DNA from: an uncultured Clostridia bacterium
Lineage (GTDB): Bacteria; Bacillota; Clostridia; Christensenellales; Borkfalkiaceae
DNA length: 12,524 nt
Assembly (NCBI GenBank): GCA_904501795.1
Contig: CAJGCK010000037.1
Span: 1 to 12,524 of the forward strand
Direction of reading: 5' to 3'
The position numbers and the translations under genes were made by a program. Below are positions 1 through 6,863 of this stretch, piece by piece. The notes under the pieces are model-generated. The model had not been told where the DNA came from and made no database searches. It saw only the letters and a list, made by a program, of their open reading frames with translations. Each line of letters opens with the position of its first letter. The stretch's first letter is position 1.

Positions 1-930
1 AACTTCCGAGTTCATCATAGACTTTTCTATGAAAATAACCGTAAAATCTTTCTTTCCCGCAATTCCCGTTATAACACTTTCGCTATCAGTATACATTTCC
101 GCGGGCACTATCATAGTGCCTGGGTCTAACGGCTTAAAAGTATTTTTGATATTTATTGGAATTCTTCTTTGCATTACGGGAAAAATTGCTTCCGAGTGCA
201 ATACCGAAGCGCCCATGTAAGAAAGCTCACGCAATTCTTTATAAGTTAATTGTTTGATAGTGTTCGGATTGTCAACTATTCTTGGATCGCAAACCAAAAA
301 TCCACTAACGTCAGTCCAGTTTTCGTAAAGGTTTGCCTTAACGCCACGGGCTATTATTGACCCCGTTATATCGCTACCACCCCTTGAAAACGTTTTAATT
401 CTACCCTTTGAATCTTTACCGTAAAAGCCCGGAATAACCGCATATTCAACGTTTTCTAAGCGGGTTTTAACCATGTCGAAAGTATATTCGTTATTAAGTC
501 TACCCTTGCTATCAAACCTTATCATATCACCTGCGTCTACAAACTCAGCGCCTAGATAGTTAGCCATGATAATAGCACTTAAATATTCACCCCTTGAAGC
601 TGTGAAATCAGCGCTATTTTCTTGCATTATATCGTTTTCAGTTTGGTCTAAAATTGCTTGTATATCGAGTGATAAATTTAAGTCTTTTACAACGTCAATA
701 AAACGTTGCCTAATAAGTTGAAATCTTTTTGAGCAGTTGCCGTCAGTTTGAATATCTTTATAACATTTAAGCAGAGTGTCGGTAATCTTAATATCGTTTT
801 TATCACGTTTGCCGGGCGCCGAAACTACTATGAATTTTCTACTCTCGTCGCTCTCTATGATGCTTTTTACTTGAAACATTGCCTTGGCATCTGCCATAGA
901 CGTTCCGCCAAATTTACATACCTTTATCAT
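1..930 (-). CDS. lysC: Aspartate kinase, C-terminus cut off by the window edge
   Basis: Phosphorylates L-aspartate with ATP to 4-phospho-L-aspartate, the first step to lysine, threonine, methionine and diaminopimelate, in the cytosol. The reading frame is open from the ATG at 928-930 to the window edge: 310 residues of a usual 400-450. Seen: the amino-acid-kinase start with KFGGTS at residues 6-11, VSAPGKR at 36-42, FSRGGSD at 181-187, TDVSG at 206-210, and YMGASVLH at 238-245. The chain then enters the first regulatory ACT domain (ITGIAGKKDF from residue 287), so feedback control by an end-product amino acid is likely; which one cannot be read here. The start is supported by an AGAAGG-type ribosome site and by the ATGA overlap with the DUF1015 stop, which implies coupled translation as the last visible gene of the holA operon. 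The symbol lysC is chosen for a monofunctional enzyme; a downstream fusion cannot be excluded. Confidence 0.93.
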   Translation of the reverse strand, partial: MIKVCKFGGTSMADAKAMFQVKSIIESDESRKFIVVSAPGKRDKNDIKITDTLLKCYKDIQTDGNCSKRFQLIRQRFIDVVKDLNLSLDIQAILDQTENDIMQENSADFTASRGEYLSAIIMANYLGAEFVDAGDMIRFDSKGRLNNEYTFDMVKTRLENVEYAVIPGFYGKDSKGRIKTFSRGGSDITGSIIARGVKANLYENWTDVSGFLVCDPRIVDNPNTIKQLTYKELRELSYMGASVLHSEAIFPVMQRRIPINIKNTFKPLDPGTMIVPAEMYTDSESVITGIAGKKDFTVIFIEKSMMNSEV

Positions 931-2156
931 TTGGTTATCCTTCTTCCTTCTAAATAATATCTTTTTTCTATTGCTTCTCCCATCGAAAAAGTTTTACGTG
1001 GGAACGCGCCGTTTTTAGACACGTATTTGAACAAGTCTTGCTTATCTAATTTTTTGAAAAATATTCCAACGCTATTTTCAGTATTTTTAACAAGGGTGGT
1101 CAAATTTTCTTCGCCGTGAATATAATCAACGCTACCGCCGAATTTAGCAATATAATCTTTTATATACGAGTCAACTTCCCTTATACCGTCGGGCAAACTA
1201 TTCTTGCCGTTAAAAAAAAGTTTTTCATCCCCTGTTATAACTGAAATATCGCCACCGTCAACCTTGCTTAAACCAAGCATAAATTTTTGTTTGTCAACGC
1301 CTTTGATAAACCTAAAAATAGGTTCGAAATATATACCATCGTCGTAAACGTTAACCATCTCACACAAAGCAAATCTAGCGGGATGCGATGCTTTCTCTTC
1401 TTCGGTTAAACCGCTTTTTAATAAGTTCCACATTGTTTTTGCGGTTGCGAGCGAGTGATTACCGTCGCCCACGGCAAAAGCAAACTTGTCGGCAAACCCG
1501 TATTTACTAATCAATCTTTGCTCATCTAATAAATTAGAAAAACCATCTAAAACGCTTTGATAATCTTCAACCAAATAGCCTTCAACGTGGCCACCGTTCA
1601 TATTAAGATCAAAATCGTAAAGTTTTTTTAACGTGTGTCTATTCTCGTATAATTGCTCTAGAATTTCACGTTTTTCATCATCAAACAACACCATTACGTG
1701 TGGAAACTCCACGTCAGCGTTTTTGCGGATTTTTAGCCTGGGCGGAATTCTCTCTTCAATTGTACCTTCGGTCGCCCTTATAAGTGCTTTATTACCCGGT
1801 TTGTAATCATACGTTTCAAGGTCGATAGCGCCGACAAGTCCAATACGTTTTTTCACGTAAGGCGTGCTTCTTACAACGAGAACAAAGCCTTTTGGAAGCT
1901 CGTTAAAAGTTCCGTTTTTAAGGTATTCTTTTATGTTAGAATTTACCTTTTCTATCCTTTCGTCAACGTTGTCTTCTAAGTAAATTTCAGGCAACACTAA
2001 ATCTAGAGTAGTTTTTTTGCCACTAACCTGTCTCTCAAGTTCGTTCCAGTAGTCTGGTTCAGAAGTAAACTGGTCGCAAGCGATACACGCCCATGCGGTC
2101 ATATCGTTTGTGTTTGGCAATAGTACGTTGGTTGCGTTAAGTCCCGTAATTTTCAT
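927..2156 (-). CDS. DUF1015 family protein
   Basis: A 409-residue cytosolic protein of the DUF1015 (COG4198) family, of near-full family length. Recognisable marks are the opening region ending in ACDQFTSEPDYW (26-37), RATEGTIEERIPPR (127-140), the signature GDGNHSLATAK (230-240) and the C-terminal block FPRKTFSMGEAIEKRYYLEG (385-404). The DGNHS segment with its charged neighbours looks like an active or ligand site, but the family has no biochemically assigned reaction that I can name with confidence. From memory, DUF1015 genes in Bacteroidetes and Firmicutes often stand beside serA and serC, hinting at serine or related amino-acid metabolism; here it is coupled to aspartokinase by a 4-base stop/start overlap, which fits an amino-acid role. 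The ribosome site is AGAAAGG, 13 bases after the stop of the upstream microprotein gene. The family call is firm, the function open. Confidence 0.88.
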   Translation of the reverse strand: MKITGLNATNVLLPNTNDMTAWACIACDQFTSEPDYWNELERQVSGKKTTLDLVLPEIYLEDNVDERIEKVNSNIKEYLKNGTFNELPKGFVLVVRSTPYVKKRIGLVGAIDLETYDYKPGNKALIRATEGTIEERIPPRLKIRKNADVEFPHVMVLFDDEKREILEQLYENRHTLKKLYDFDLNMNGGHVEGYLVEDYQSVLDGFSNLLDEQRLISKYGFADKFAFAVGDGNHSLATAKTMWNLLKSGLTEEEKASHPARFALCEMVNVYDDGIYFEPIFRFIKGVDKQKFMLGLSKVDGGDISVITGDEKLFFNGKNSLPDGIREVDSYIKDYIAKFGGSVDYIHGEENLTTLVKNTENSVGIFFKKLDKQDLFKYVSKNGAFPRKTFSMGEAIEKRYYLEGRRITK

Positions 2157-2169
2157 GTCTTTACCTTTC

Positions 2170-2298
2170 TTAAATGTTTATTAATAAAACCGTTATTGTA
2201 GCCAAGAAAACTGCTAAAAAGAATACGCCTATCGATTTTAATACGGAGTACTTTGGCTTTTCGTTTTCCGTAACGTGATCAAAATTATTATTCGTCAT
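2170..2298 (-). CDS. 42-residue single-pass membrane microprotein
   Basis: A small gene between cdaA and the DUF1015 gene. ATG at 2296-2298, stop TAA at 2170-2172. A strong ribosome site, TAAGGAG, lies 6 bases before the ATG, and its TAA is the stop codon of cdaA, so translation should be coupled. The product starts MTNNNFDHVTENEKPKYSVL: about 20 polar residues, then one hydrophobic helix (about residues 22-42, rich in V, F, L, A, I) that runs to the C terminus. The single lysine-bearing edge before the helix suggests the N-terminus stays in the cytosol. No enzymatic motif exists and I do not recognise the family. Its architecture resembles YqzM, a one-helix protein that I recall lying near comEC and holA in Bacillus, but similarity at this length is weak evidence. 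Its position suggests a partner of the membrane cyclase CdaA. Confidence 0.8.
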   Translation of the reverse strand: MTNNNFDHVTENEKPKYSVLKSIGVFFLAVFLATITVLLINI

Positions 2299-2307
2299 AT
2301 TCACTCC

Positions 2308-3117
2308 TTACCAGTAATATCTGGACAAAGTTTTTTTCAAAATTTCCGCATCGGCGTATCTAGTTAATTTACCCGCCTTTGCTATAGAAATAATACCCGT
2401 TTCTTCCGAGACAATTATAGATACAACGTCTATGGTTTCAGTTATTCCTAGTCCCGCTCTATGTCTTGTTCCTAAATCTTTTGGAAGACCGTCTACCTTT
2501 TGCGCAAGTGGAAGGAAACAACCCTCCGAAACAATTTTTGTTCCGTTAATTATCATCGCTCCGTCATGCAACGGAGTTTTCGGGAAAAATATACTTTCAA
2601 TAAGTTCGCTTGATATATCACTTTCCGTACTAACGCCACTGTCTAAAATTTGGCGTGGAATATTGCCGTTAGACAAAACAATTATTGCACCGACGTTGTT
2701 TTTAGACATATCTTGCACTGCTTTAATTATTTCAATTATACATTTTTTACTCTTTTCTTCGTCGTAAACAGCGCTCTCTCCACGTTTTTGGTCGACTATC
2801 TTAGGGTGCTTTCTCGACCAAATTACACGTTTTAGTTCTACCGAATACAGCATAACTACAACGACCACCATTAAAAAGGGCAACAACAAGAAGAAACCGT
2901 TGTCTATTTGCTCGTTTATCATAAATATTCCGCCGGCTATTATCATTATAGCGACGAACAGGCTTACTAGCGAGCTGGAATTATTATTTACTAGGAATTT
3001 AATCAAGTAATAATAAAGCGCGGTAAAAGCAACCAAACTAACCCCTACCATTACCAACGAATCGGGGTTTGTGGTTACGTTTATCCATAAATCAGTTATT
3101 TTCTCTAAAAAGCGCAT
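2308..3117 (-). CDS. cdaA: Membrane diadenylate cyclase CdaA
   Basis: Condenses two ATP to cyclic di-AMP, the second messenger that controls potassium/osmolyte transport and cell-wall homeostasis. The 269-residue length matches the family (B. subtilis CdaA 273). Three membrane segments are visible at about residues 21-42, 49-66 and 74-92, followed by a cytosolic DAC domain from about 120. Both catalytic signatures are intact: DGA at 185-187 (in TPLHDGAMII) and RHR at 218-220 (in GTRHRAG), with IIVSEETG at 234-241. The start ATG lies 1 base after the holA stop, preceded by a GAGGAG ribosome site inside the end of holA. In most Bacillota cdaA is followed by cdaR (YbbR) and glmM; here a one-helix microprotein and DUF1015 follow, so the usual regulator is not in cis. 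The N-terminal helices are more divergent than the catalytic domain. Confidence 0.95.
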   Translation of the reverse strand: MRFLEKITDLWINVTTNPDSLVMVGVSLVAFTALYYYLIKFLVNNNSSSLVSLFVAIMIIAGGIFMINEQIDNGFFLLLPFLMVVVVVMLYSVELKRVIWSRKHPKIVDQKRGESAVYDEEKSKKCIIEIIKAVQDMSKNNVGAIIVLSNGNIPRQILDSGVSTESDISSELIESIFFPKTPLHDGAMIINGTKIVSEGCFLPLAQKVDGLPKDLGTRHRAGLGITETIDVVSIIVSEETGIISIAKAGKLTRYADAEILKKTLSRYYW

Positions 3118-3118
3118 T

Positions 3119-4087
3119 TTATTGCTCCTCTACCATTATTCTAAAAACTGAAAGCCATAAGGCTTGCGTTTGGTCTTGACTTCCGTTTTTTATCATATAG
3201 TCGTAATCCATTAAAAGATCTACCGCACGTTTTAGTGCACGTTTCTTGAACGCTCTAGACTGCTCTCTAGCCTTTTTTACCGCGTATTCTTTAAGCGATA
3301 GAAGTTGCGATAATTCCGCATCGGTTTTATCGCTAATCGAAACGTGTAAAAGTCTTCTAAAATAATTGTATATACTCAAAATCAACCTTTGCGGTGTTTC
3401 GCCTTTAGACAGCATGTCGCTTATTGAATTAAGCGCCAAATCAAACTTCTTCCGGCTTATATAATCGGTCATCTCGTATATCTTATAATCGGTGTCTTGC
3501 CATACTAGTGCGTTTACGTCGTCTATTATTACAACCGATTTGTCAATCGCAAAAGAGATTAACTTTTCTATCTCTATCTCAATCCTTGTCATATCCGCTA
3601 GACAATATTGAACTATTGCTTGCGCGACTTGGGCTTCTATCTGCACACCGTTCTCACTACATTTAGCCTTTATCCATTTTATAAGCGTGCTCTCGTCCGC
3701 TTTAGAGCAATCCACAACCGTTATGCCTTCAATTTTTTTCAAAAGTTCGGTTTTTTCGTTGCTAACTATTATAAACAAACTGTCTTTTGGCGGGGTTTGT
3801 AAATACGGCGCTAAAAAATTTATCTCGTCTTTCGTTAAAACGTGCTCGGTTAAAACGGTCAATCGCTTTTCACTCATAAGCGGATAAGATAAAAGCGAAG
3901 TTAAAAGTTTATCGATAGAAAAATTGCTTTCGTTAAAATATGCATAGTTTAACGAGGGCTCCGCAACAAACTTGTTTTTAACAAGTTCTATGACTTTTCT
4001 CTTAAAATAGTCCTCGTCCCCTTCTAACAAATATATAGAAAACTCTTCGTTTTCAGCTAATCTATTCTTTAACTGTATAAAATTCAA
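3119..4087 (-). CDS. holA: DNA polymerase III subunit delta
   Basis: The delta subunit of the clamp loader, which opens the beta sliding clamp for loading on DNA; cytosolic, at the replisome. The 322 residues are near the family length (about 340). The N-terminus has the delta pattern FSIYLLEGDEDYFKRK (16-31), followed by the region ending LLSYPLMSEKRLTVL (65-79) and the late segment RLILSIYNYFRRLLHV typical of the C-terminal collar domain. The start is TTG at 4085-4087: no ATG is near and a GGAG ribosome site lies 9 bases upstream. It heads a co-directional operon (holA, cdaA, microprotein, DUF1015, aspartokinase) with a good promoter just in front. comEC lies 74 bases upstream, matching the comEC/holA neighbourhood I know from Bacillus. 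Confidence 0.92.
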   Translation of the reverse strand: MNFIQLKNRLAENEEFSIYLLEGDEDYFKRKVIELVKNKFVAEPSLNYAYFNESNFSIDKLLTSLLSYPLMSEKRLTVLTEHVLTKDEINFLAPYLQTPPKDSLFIIVSNEKTELLKKIEGITVVDCSKADESTLIKWIKAKCSENGVQIEAQVAQAIVQYCLADMTRIEIEIEKLISFAIDKSVVIIDDVNALVWQDTDYKIYEMTDYISRKKFDLALNSISDMLSKGETPQRLILSIYNYFRRLLHVSISDKTDAELSQLLSLKEYAVKKAREQSRAFKKRALKRAVDLLMDYDYMIKNGSQDQTQALWLSVFRIMVEEQ

Positions 4088-4107
4088 ACCGAAATTCTCC
4101 GTATATT

Positions 4108-4136
4108 ATTTTATCACTTTTTTTTTGCTTTTGCAA
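4108..4136 (-). promoter_or_regulatory. Sigma-A-type promoter for the holA-cdaA operon
   Basis: On the minus strand, -35 TTGCAA (4131-4136), a 17-base spacer containing a run of nine A, and -10 TAAAAT (4108-4113). Matches to consensus are 4/6 and 5/6 with optimal spacing. The expected start of transcription is near 4101, giving a very short leader that begins almost at the GGAG ribosome site (4097-4100). It lies in the only gap between comEC and holA, so holA and its followers can be expressed independently of comEC. The A-tract spacer may bend the DNA. No terminator separates comEC from this promoter. Confidence 0.6.
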
Positions 4137-4161
4137 CGATTGACAAGGTTTTTCTTATCTT

Positions 4162-6315
4162 TTACCCACAAATATAATAATTTCCGTTGTTTTCGGCGTT
4201 GTTATACGTTCTAGAATAGTTGAAACTTAACACGTCAACATAATTGCGTCCTAAAATAACTTCTTCTACGTAATCTGTTGCTACTATTAAATCCACTTTT
4301 CTTTCATCGATATTATTCTCTCTAACGTAACCTTTACCGTATTTTGAATAAGTTTCATATATCTTTTCTCCTACTTCAAGCCTGGTTCCAAAACCGTTTA
4401 TTATTTTTACAAAAATTTCGTTAAAATTTATCTCGTTTTTATCAGTAATCGAATAAAAATCCGTATACTTAAATGATTTTTCTAAAACCGCGAACAAGTT
4501 TTCGTTGCATTCGTTATACAAATATACTTTTTCAACATTGACAACGGATAGCAAATCAGCGGTTAAATAATTTGCGTCTAAATCATTGCTACCATCTATA
4601 ACGAATACTGCGGAAAGTTTTTCAATTTTTAGTTTCTTTAACGCTCGATCAAGCCTTGCCGTGTTAAAACCAACCTTTGCATCGGAAACAACCATAACCG
4701 AAACGTCGTTTTTACTAACTATGGTTGCACAAAAATTGCTTCCGCCTATCACTGCCAACTTTGGTTGAATTTTATAAACGTGCTCGGATACGACTATCCC
4801 ACACGCAAATATTACCGAAAGTGAAAGTGATAATATGAATTTTAACGTTTTAGATAAATTAACTTTATCTGATAAAATCACGAAAACAAGATAATACAGC
4901 GCGGATAAAACGCCCATCGCCTCTAAAGCCAAAATAAACACGGAGTAGTCTATTGCCGTTATAACGAAACGCACGGCAAGTAATACGTAATTACTTACGA
5001 ATAAGGCTATAGGTGCAATAGAAAATATTCCACCTATCAAGGTGCTACATAGCAAAAGCGTATATATTACGCTTACTAACGGAACGAAAATAACGTTAGA
5101 CAAAACTGAAATCAACGAAACTTGCTTAAATGCGTATGCGCAAATAGGGATGCTAGCAATTTGCGCCGATATAGCAACACCTAAAAGATTGGCAATTTTT
5201 ATAGGTAAAAATTTAAATAGTTTGGAAACGTTACGGGATAATAAATTTATAAAAATTACAACCATAAACGATAGTTGGAAACCAACGCAAAAAAGTTGCA
5301 CGGGGTTTATTAAGAGTATTATTATCGCCGACAAACAAATTGATGACAAGCCGTCGTATTTTTCGCCAAGCAGTTTGCTACCAAGCAATACCGACGCCAT
5401 AATTAAAGCACGAATTGAAGAAGAAGTGAAACCACAAACGCCAGAATAGAAAAACAGTATCGAAAACGTTATGAAAAACGATAACAGTTTGTTAACTCTT
5501 AGTTTGTCAAGTAAAAACCTAAGTATTACTACAAGAAACCCTATATGAAGACCCGAAACGGCAAAAACGTGTGCAACTCCGGCGTTTCTAAAATCGGTCA
5601 GCGTTTCGGCTTCCATAAAATCGGCGTTACCACATAGTAGCCCGTACGCTATGGCAAACTGTTCTTTATCAAGACCTGCTTTTAACGTGTCGCGTATAAA
5701 TAAGTTAGTTTTATCGAACAAAGTTGGACTATTGCTTATAACGGCAATCTCTTCCGCCAAAACTGTTGAGAAATATTTGATACCTTCGGAAACGTAAGAA
5801 GATGAAAACGCTCCTTCATACGTTGCCGACCTATCGGTTACAACCGCAGTGAATTTTAATACGTTACCTATATCTAGATCGTTATCCCCTGTGATAAATA
5901 GTCTTAATTTATAATCGGTATTAACTTTTGCGTTCCCGGTCAAAGTAACGTTAGATAAAATACACACCGTACTTTCTTCTTTAGGCGAAATTTCACTTAT
6001 CTTGCCCGTGACTGTGTAATACGTATTATTTACGTTTGCGTTGTTATATCCTTTTACTATGCAAACAAAACTAACGGAAGTAATTATAGAAAGCAAGAGC
6101 GCGAGTATAAAATACACGGGCTTTCTTATGTGCTTTTGCTCTTGCGTCTTCCCTTTATAAAAGAAGAAAAAGGCAAGATTGATAGCAACAATTAAACACG
6201 CTGAGAAAATTGCGGTAACAAGTGAATAAATTACTGCCGAATAAACGAATAATAAACTTAAACATATTAAAGACGCAATATATAAAGTTGGTCTAAAATT
6301 TATTATCCTTTTCAT
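4162..6315 (-). CDS. comEC: ComEC/Rec2-family DNA uptake channel with degenerate C-terminal domain
   Basis: The membrane channel that moves single-stranded DNA across the cytoplasmic membrane during natural transformation. Numbering here counts from a possible TTG start at 6325-6327 (721 residues). The ATG at 6313-6315 (717 residues) is preferred because AAGGA lies 12 bases before it but only 1 base before the TTG. Order: N-terminal helices (about 14-57 and 70-92), an external OB-fold/DUF4131 region (about 100-195), then the Competence domain with the family signature GVAHVFAVSGLHIGF (250-264) and about eight helices to about 510. The last 200 residues occupy the place of the metallo-beta-lactamase-like domain, but neither the LDVGQGDS motif nor the HxHxDH metal motif is present; instead one reads LAVIGGSNFCAT (524-535) and VIDGSNDLDAN (576-586). 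Length is close to B. subtilis ComEC (776). No comEA is in the window, and whether the cell is competent is unknown. Confidence 0.9.
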   Translation of the reverse strand: MKRIINFRPTLYIASLICLSLLFVYSAVIYSLVTAIFSACLIVAINLAFFFFYKGKTQEQKHIRKPVYFILALLLSIITSVSFVCIVKGYNNANVNNTYYTVTGKISEISPKEESTVCILSNVTLTGNAKVNTDYKLRLFITGDNDLDIGNVLKFTAVVTDRSATYEGAFSSSYVSEGIKYFSTVLAEEIAVISNSPTLFDKTNLFIRDTLKAGLDKEQFAIAYGLLCGNADFMEAETLTDFRNAGVAHVFAVSGLHIGFLVVILRFLLDKLRVNKLLSFFITFSILFFYSGVCGFTSSSIRALIMASVLLGSKLLGEKYDGLSSICLSAIIILLINPVQLFCVGFQLSFMVVIFINLLSRNVSKLFKFLPIKIANLLGVAISAQIASIPICAYAFKQVSLISVLSNVIFVPLVSVIYTLLLCSTLIGGIFSIAPIALFVSNYVLLAVRFVITAIDYSVFILALEAMGVLSALYYLVFVILSDKVNLSKTLKFILSLSLSVIFACGIVVSEHVYKIQPKLAVIGGSNFCATIVSKNDVSVMVVSDAKVGFNTARLDRALKKLKIEKLSAVFVIDGSNDLDANYLTADLLSVVNVEKVYLYNECNENLFAVLEKSFKYTDFYSITDKNEINFNEIFVKIINGFGTRLEVGEKIYETYSKYGKGYVRENNIDERKVDLIVATDYVEEVILGRNYVDVLSFNYSRTYNNAENNGNYYICG

Positions 6316-6363
6316 TAGTAAATCCAATCCTTCAATTAATAATTTGTTAAAAATGTTTTGACA

Positions 6364-6400
6364 ATATTAGCGTTATCTTAGTAAAAACTTAGGCTAATAT
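6364..6400. repeat. Inverted repeat in the comEC upstream region
   Basis: ATATTAGC (6364-6371) and GCTAATAT (6393-6400) are perfect 8-base arms around a 21-base centre. On the minus strand the repeat begins just after a TATAAT box at 6406-6411, so it would lie at the 5' end of a comEC transcript starting near 6399. It could be a regulator site or a leader hairpin. The -35 region paired with that TATAAT (AATATT at a 17-base spacing) is poor, so the promoter itself is uncertain. Confidence 0.45.
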
Positions 6401-6402
6401 CC

Positions 6403-6431
6403 TTGATTATAACTAGATAATTTGGTAAAAT
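6403..6431 (+). promoter_or_regulatory. Plus-strand promoter-like sequence with extended -10
   Basis: -35 TTGATT (6403-6408), 17-base spacer, -10 TAAAAT (6426-6431) preceded by TG at the extended -10 position (6423-6424). Consensus matches are 4/6 and 5/6. Transcription would start near 6438 and read through the unexplained stretch toward tRNA-Glu. No protein gene follows, so it would make either an untranslated RNA or a long tRNA precursor. AT-rich DNA gives such matches by chance, hence the low confidence. Confidence 0.35.
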
Positions 6432-6652
6432 ATTTTTGCCTGCTGTGTTCGATAGAAAAAGCAAAAAAAATCCACAGATAATATTAAATGAACGCCCTAT
6501 GTTGTTTAGAAGCGGTGCTCTTTTCGGCGAGATTCCCGATTTTTATCAAGAGATGCAGACTATATAATATTACGGCGATCGCCTGTTGATTAAAACGGGT
6601 TATTATTTTCTTTTTCGTCGGCACGAGCGGGTATTTTTTTAGTCGTATTTTC

Positions 6653-6681
6653 TTGCAAATACTTATCTTTTGTGATAGAAT
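6653..6681 (+). promoter_or_regulatory. Promoter of tRNA-Glu
   Basis: -35 TTGCAA (6653-6658), 17-base spacer, -10 TAGAAT (6676-6681). The expected transcription start is near 6688, four bases before the mature tRNA 5' end. The -35 hexamer and spacing are identical to those of the holA promoter on the other strand, which supports both as genuine housekeeping sigma-factor sites. Confidence 0.65.
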
Positions 6682-6691
6682 ACTTATACAA

Positions 6692-6766
6692 GGCCTCATG
6701 GTCAAGCGGTTAAGACGCAGCCCTCTCAAGGCTGAATCCGGAGTTCGAGTCTCCGTGGGGCTACCA
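6692..6766 (+). tRNA. tRNA-Glu, anticodon CUC, CCA encoded
   Basis: The 75 bases fold as a complete cloverleaf: acceptor GGCCTCA with TGGGGCT (two G-U-type pairs), D stem GTC/GAC with loop AAGCGGTTAA, anticodon stem CAGCC/GGCTG with loop CTCTCAA, T stem CGGAG/CTCCG with loop TTCGAGT, then A and an encoded CCA. The middle of the anticodon loop is CTC after the conserved T at position 33, so it reads the glutamate codon GAG. This is the rarer glutamate isoacceptor; the cell must also have a UUC one elsewhere. It is the only well-supported plus-strand gene in the window, with its own promoter and a hairpin terminator 56 bases downstream. Confidence 0.96.
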
Positions 6767-6822
6767 AACAATGATAAAAGCAACATTTTTATTGCTCTTC
6801 CTTTACGGAATTTATATTTAAT

Positions 6823-6863
6823 GATTAAAAAACTCGACTTAAAATTAGTCGAGTTTTTTAATC
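6823..6863. terminator. Symmetric hairpin terminator shared by tRNA-Glu and the XRE gene
   Basis: Perfect 17-base arms GATTAAAAAACTCGACT (6823-6839) and AGTCGAGTTTTTTAATC (6847-6863) around a 7-base loop. The GC core CTCGACT is flanked by A6/T6, so either strand yields a hairpin ending in a U-run. It closes the plus-strand tRNA transcript and the minus-strand XRE gene, whose TAA stop (6858-6860) lies inside one arm. This separates two converging units. Confidence 0.88.

Larger units (their letters stand above)
6328..6691. other. Gene-poor gap between comEC and tRNA-Glu
   Basis: About 360 bases without a supported protein gene. It holds a minus-strand TATAAT (6406-6411) that may serve comEC, an inverted repeat at 6364-6400, a plus-strand promoter-like sequence at 6403-6431, the tRNA promoter at 6653-6681, and between them a GC-richer stretch (about 6490-6650) with short pairing segments: TCGG/CCGA around 6523-6540 and the 10-base palindrome GGCGATCGCC (6574-6583). 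A 33-codon plus-strand reading frame at 6488-6589 lacks a ribosome site. The stretch could be an untranslated RNA, a leader upstream of the tRNA, or relic sequence; nothing in it matches an RNA family I know. Confidence 0.4.

Noticed and set aside
2432..2767. Plus-strand 111-codon frame
   Set aside because: It is antisense to the conserved catalytic domain of cdaA, which explains the open frame.
5042..5449. Plus-strand 135-codon frame
   Set aside because: It lies wholly antisense to comEC membrane helices; it has no ribosome site and its composition is explained by the opposite-strand gene.
6574..6583. Palindrome GGCGATCGCC, reminiscent of the HIP1 repeat of cyanobacteria
   Set aside because: It occurs once in the gap; HIP1 is meaningful only as a very frequent genomic repeat, so this is taken as chance or a local stem.
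6488..6589. Plus-strand 33-codon frame starting MNALCCLEAV
   Set aside because: No ribosome site precedes the ATG and the peptide has no recognisable feature; kept only as part of the unexplained gap.
6484..6786. Minus-strand 100-codon frame reading TETRTPDSALRGLRLNRLTM
   Set aside because: This peptide is the antisense translation of the tRNA-Glu gene, a well-known false gene call; there is no ribosome site or domain.
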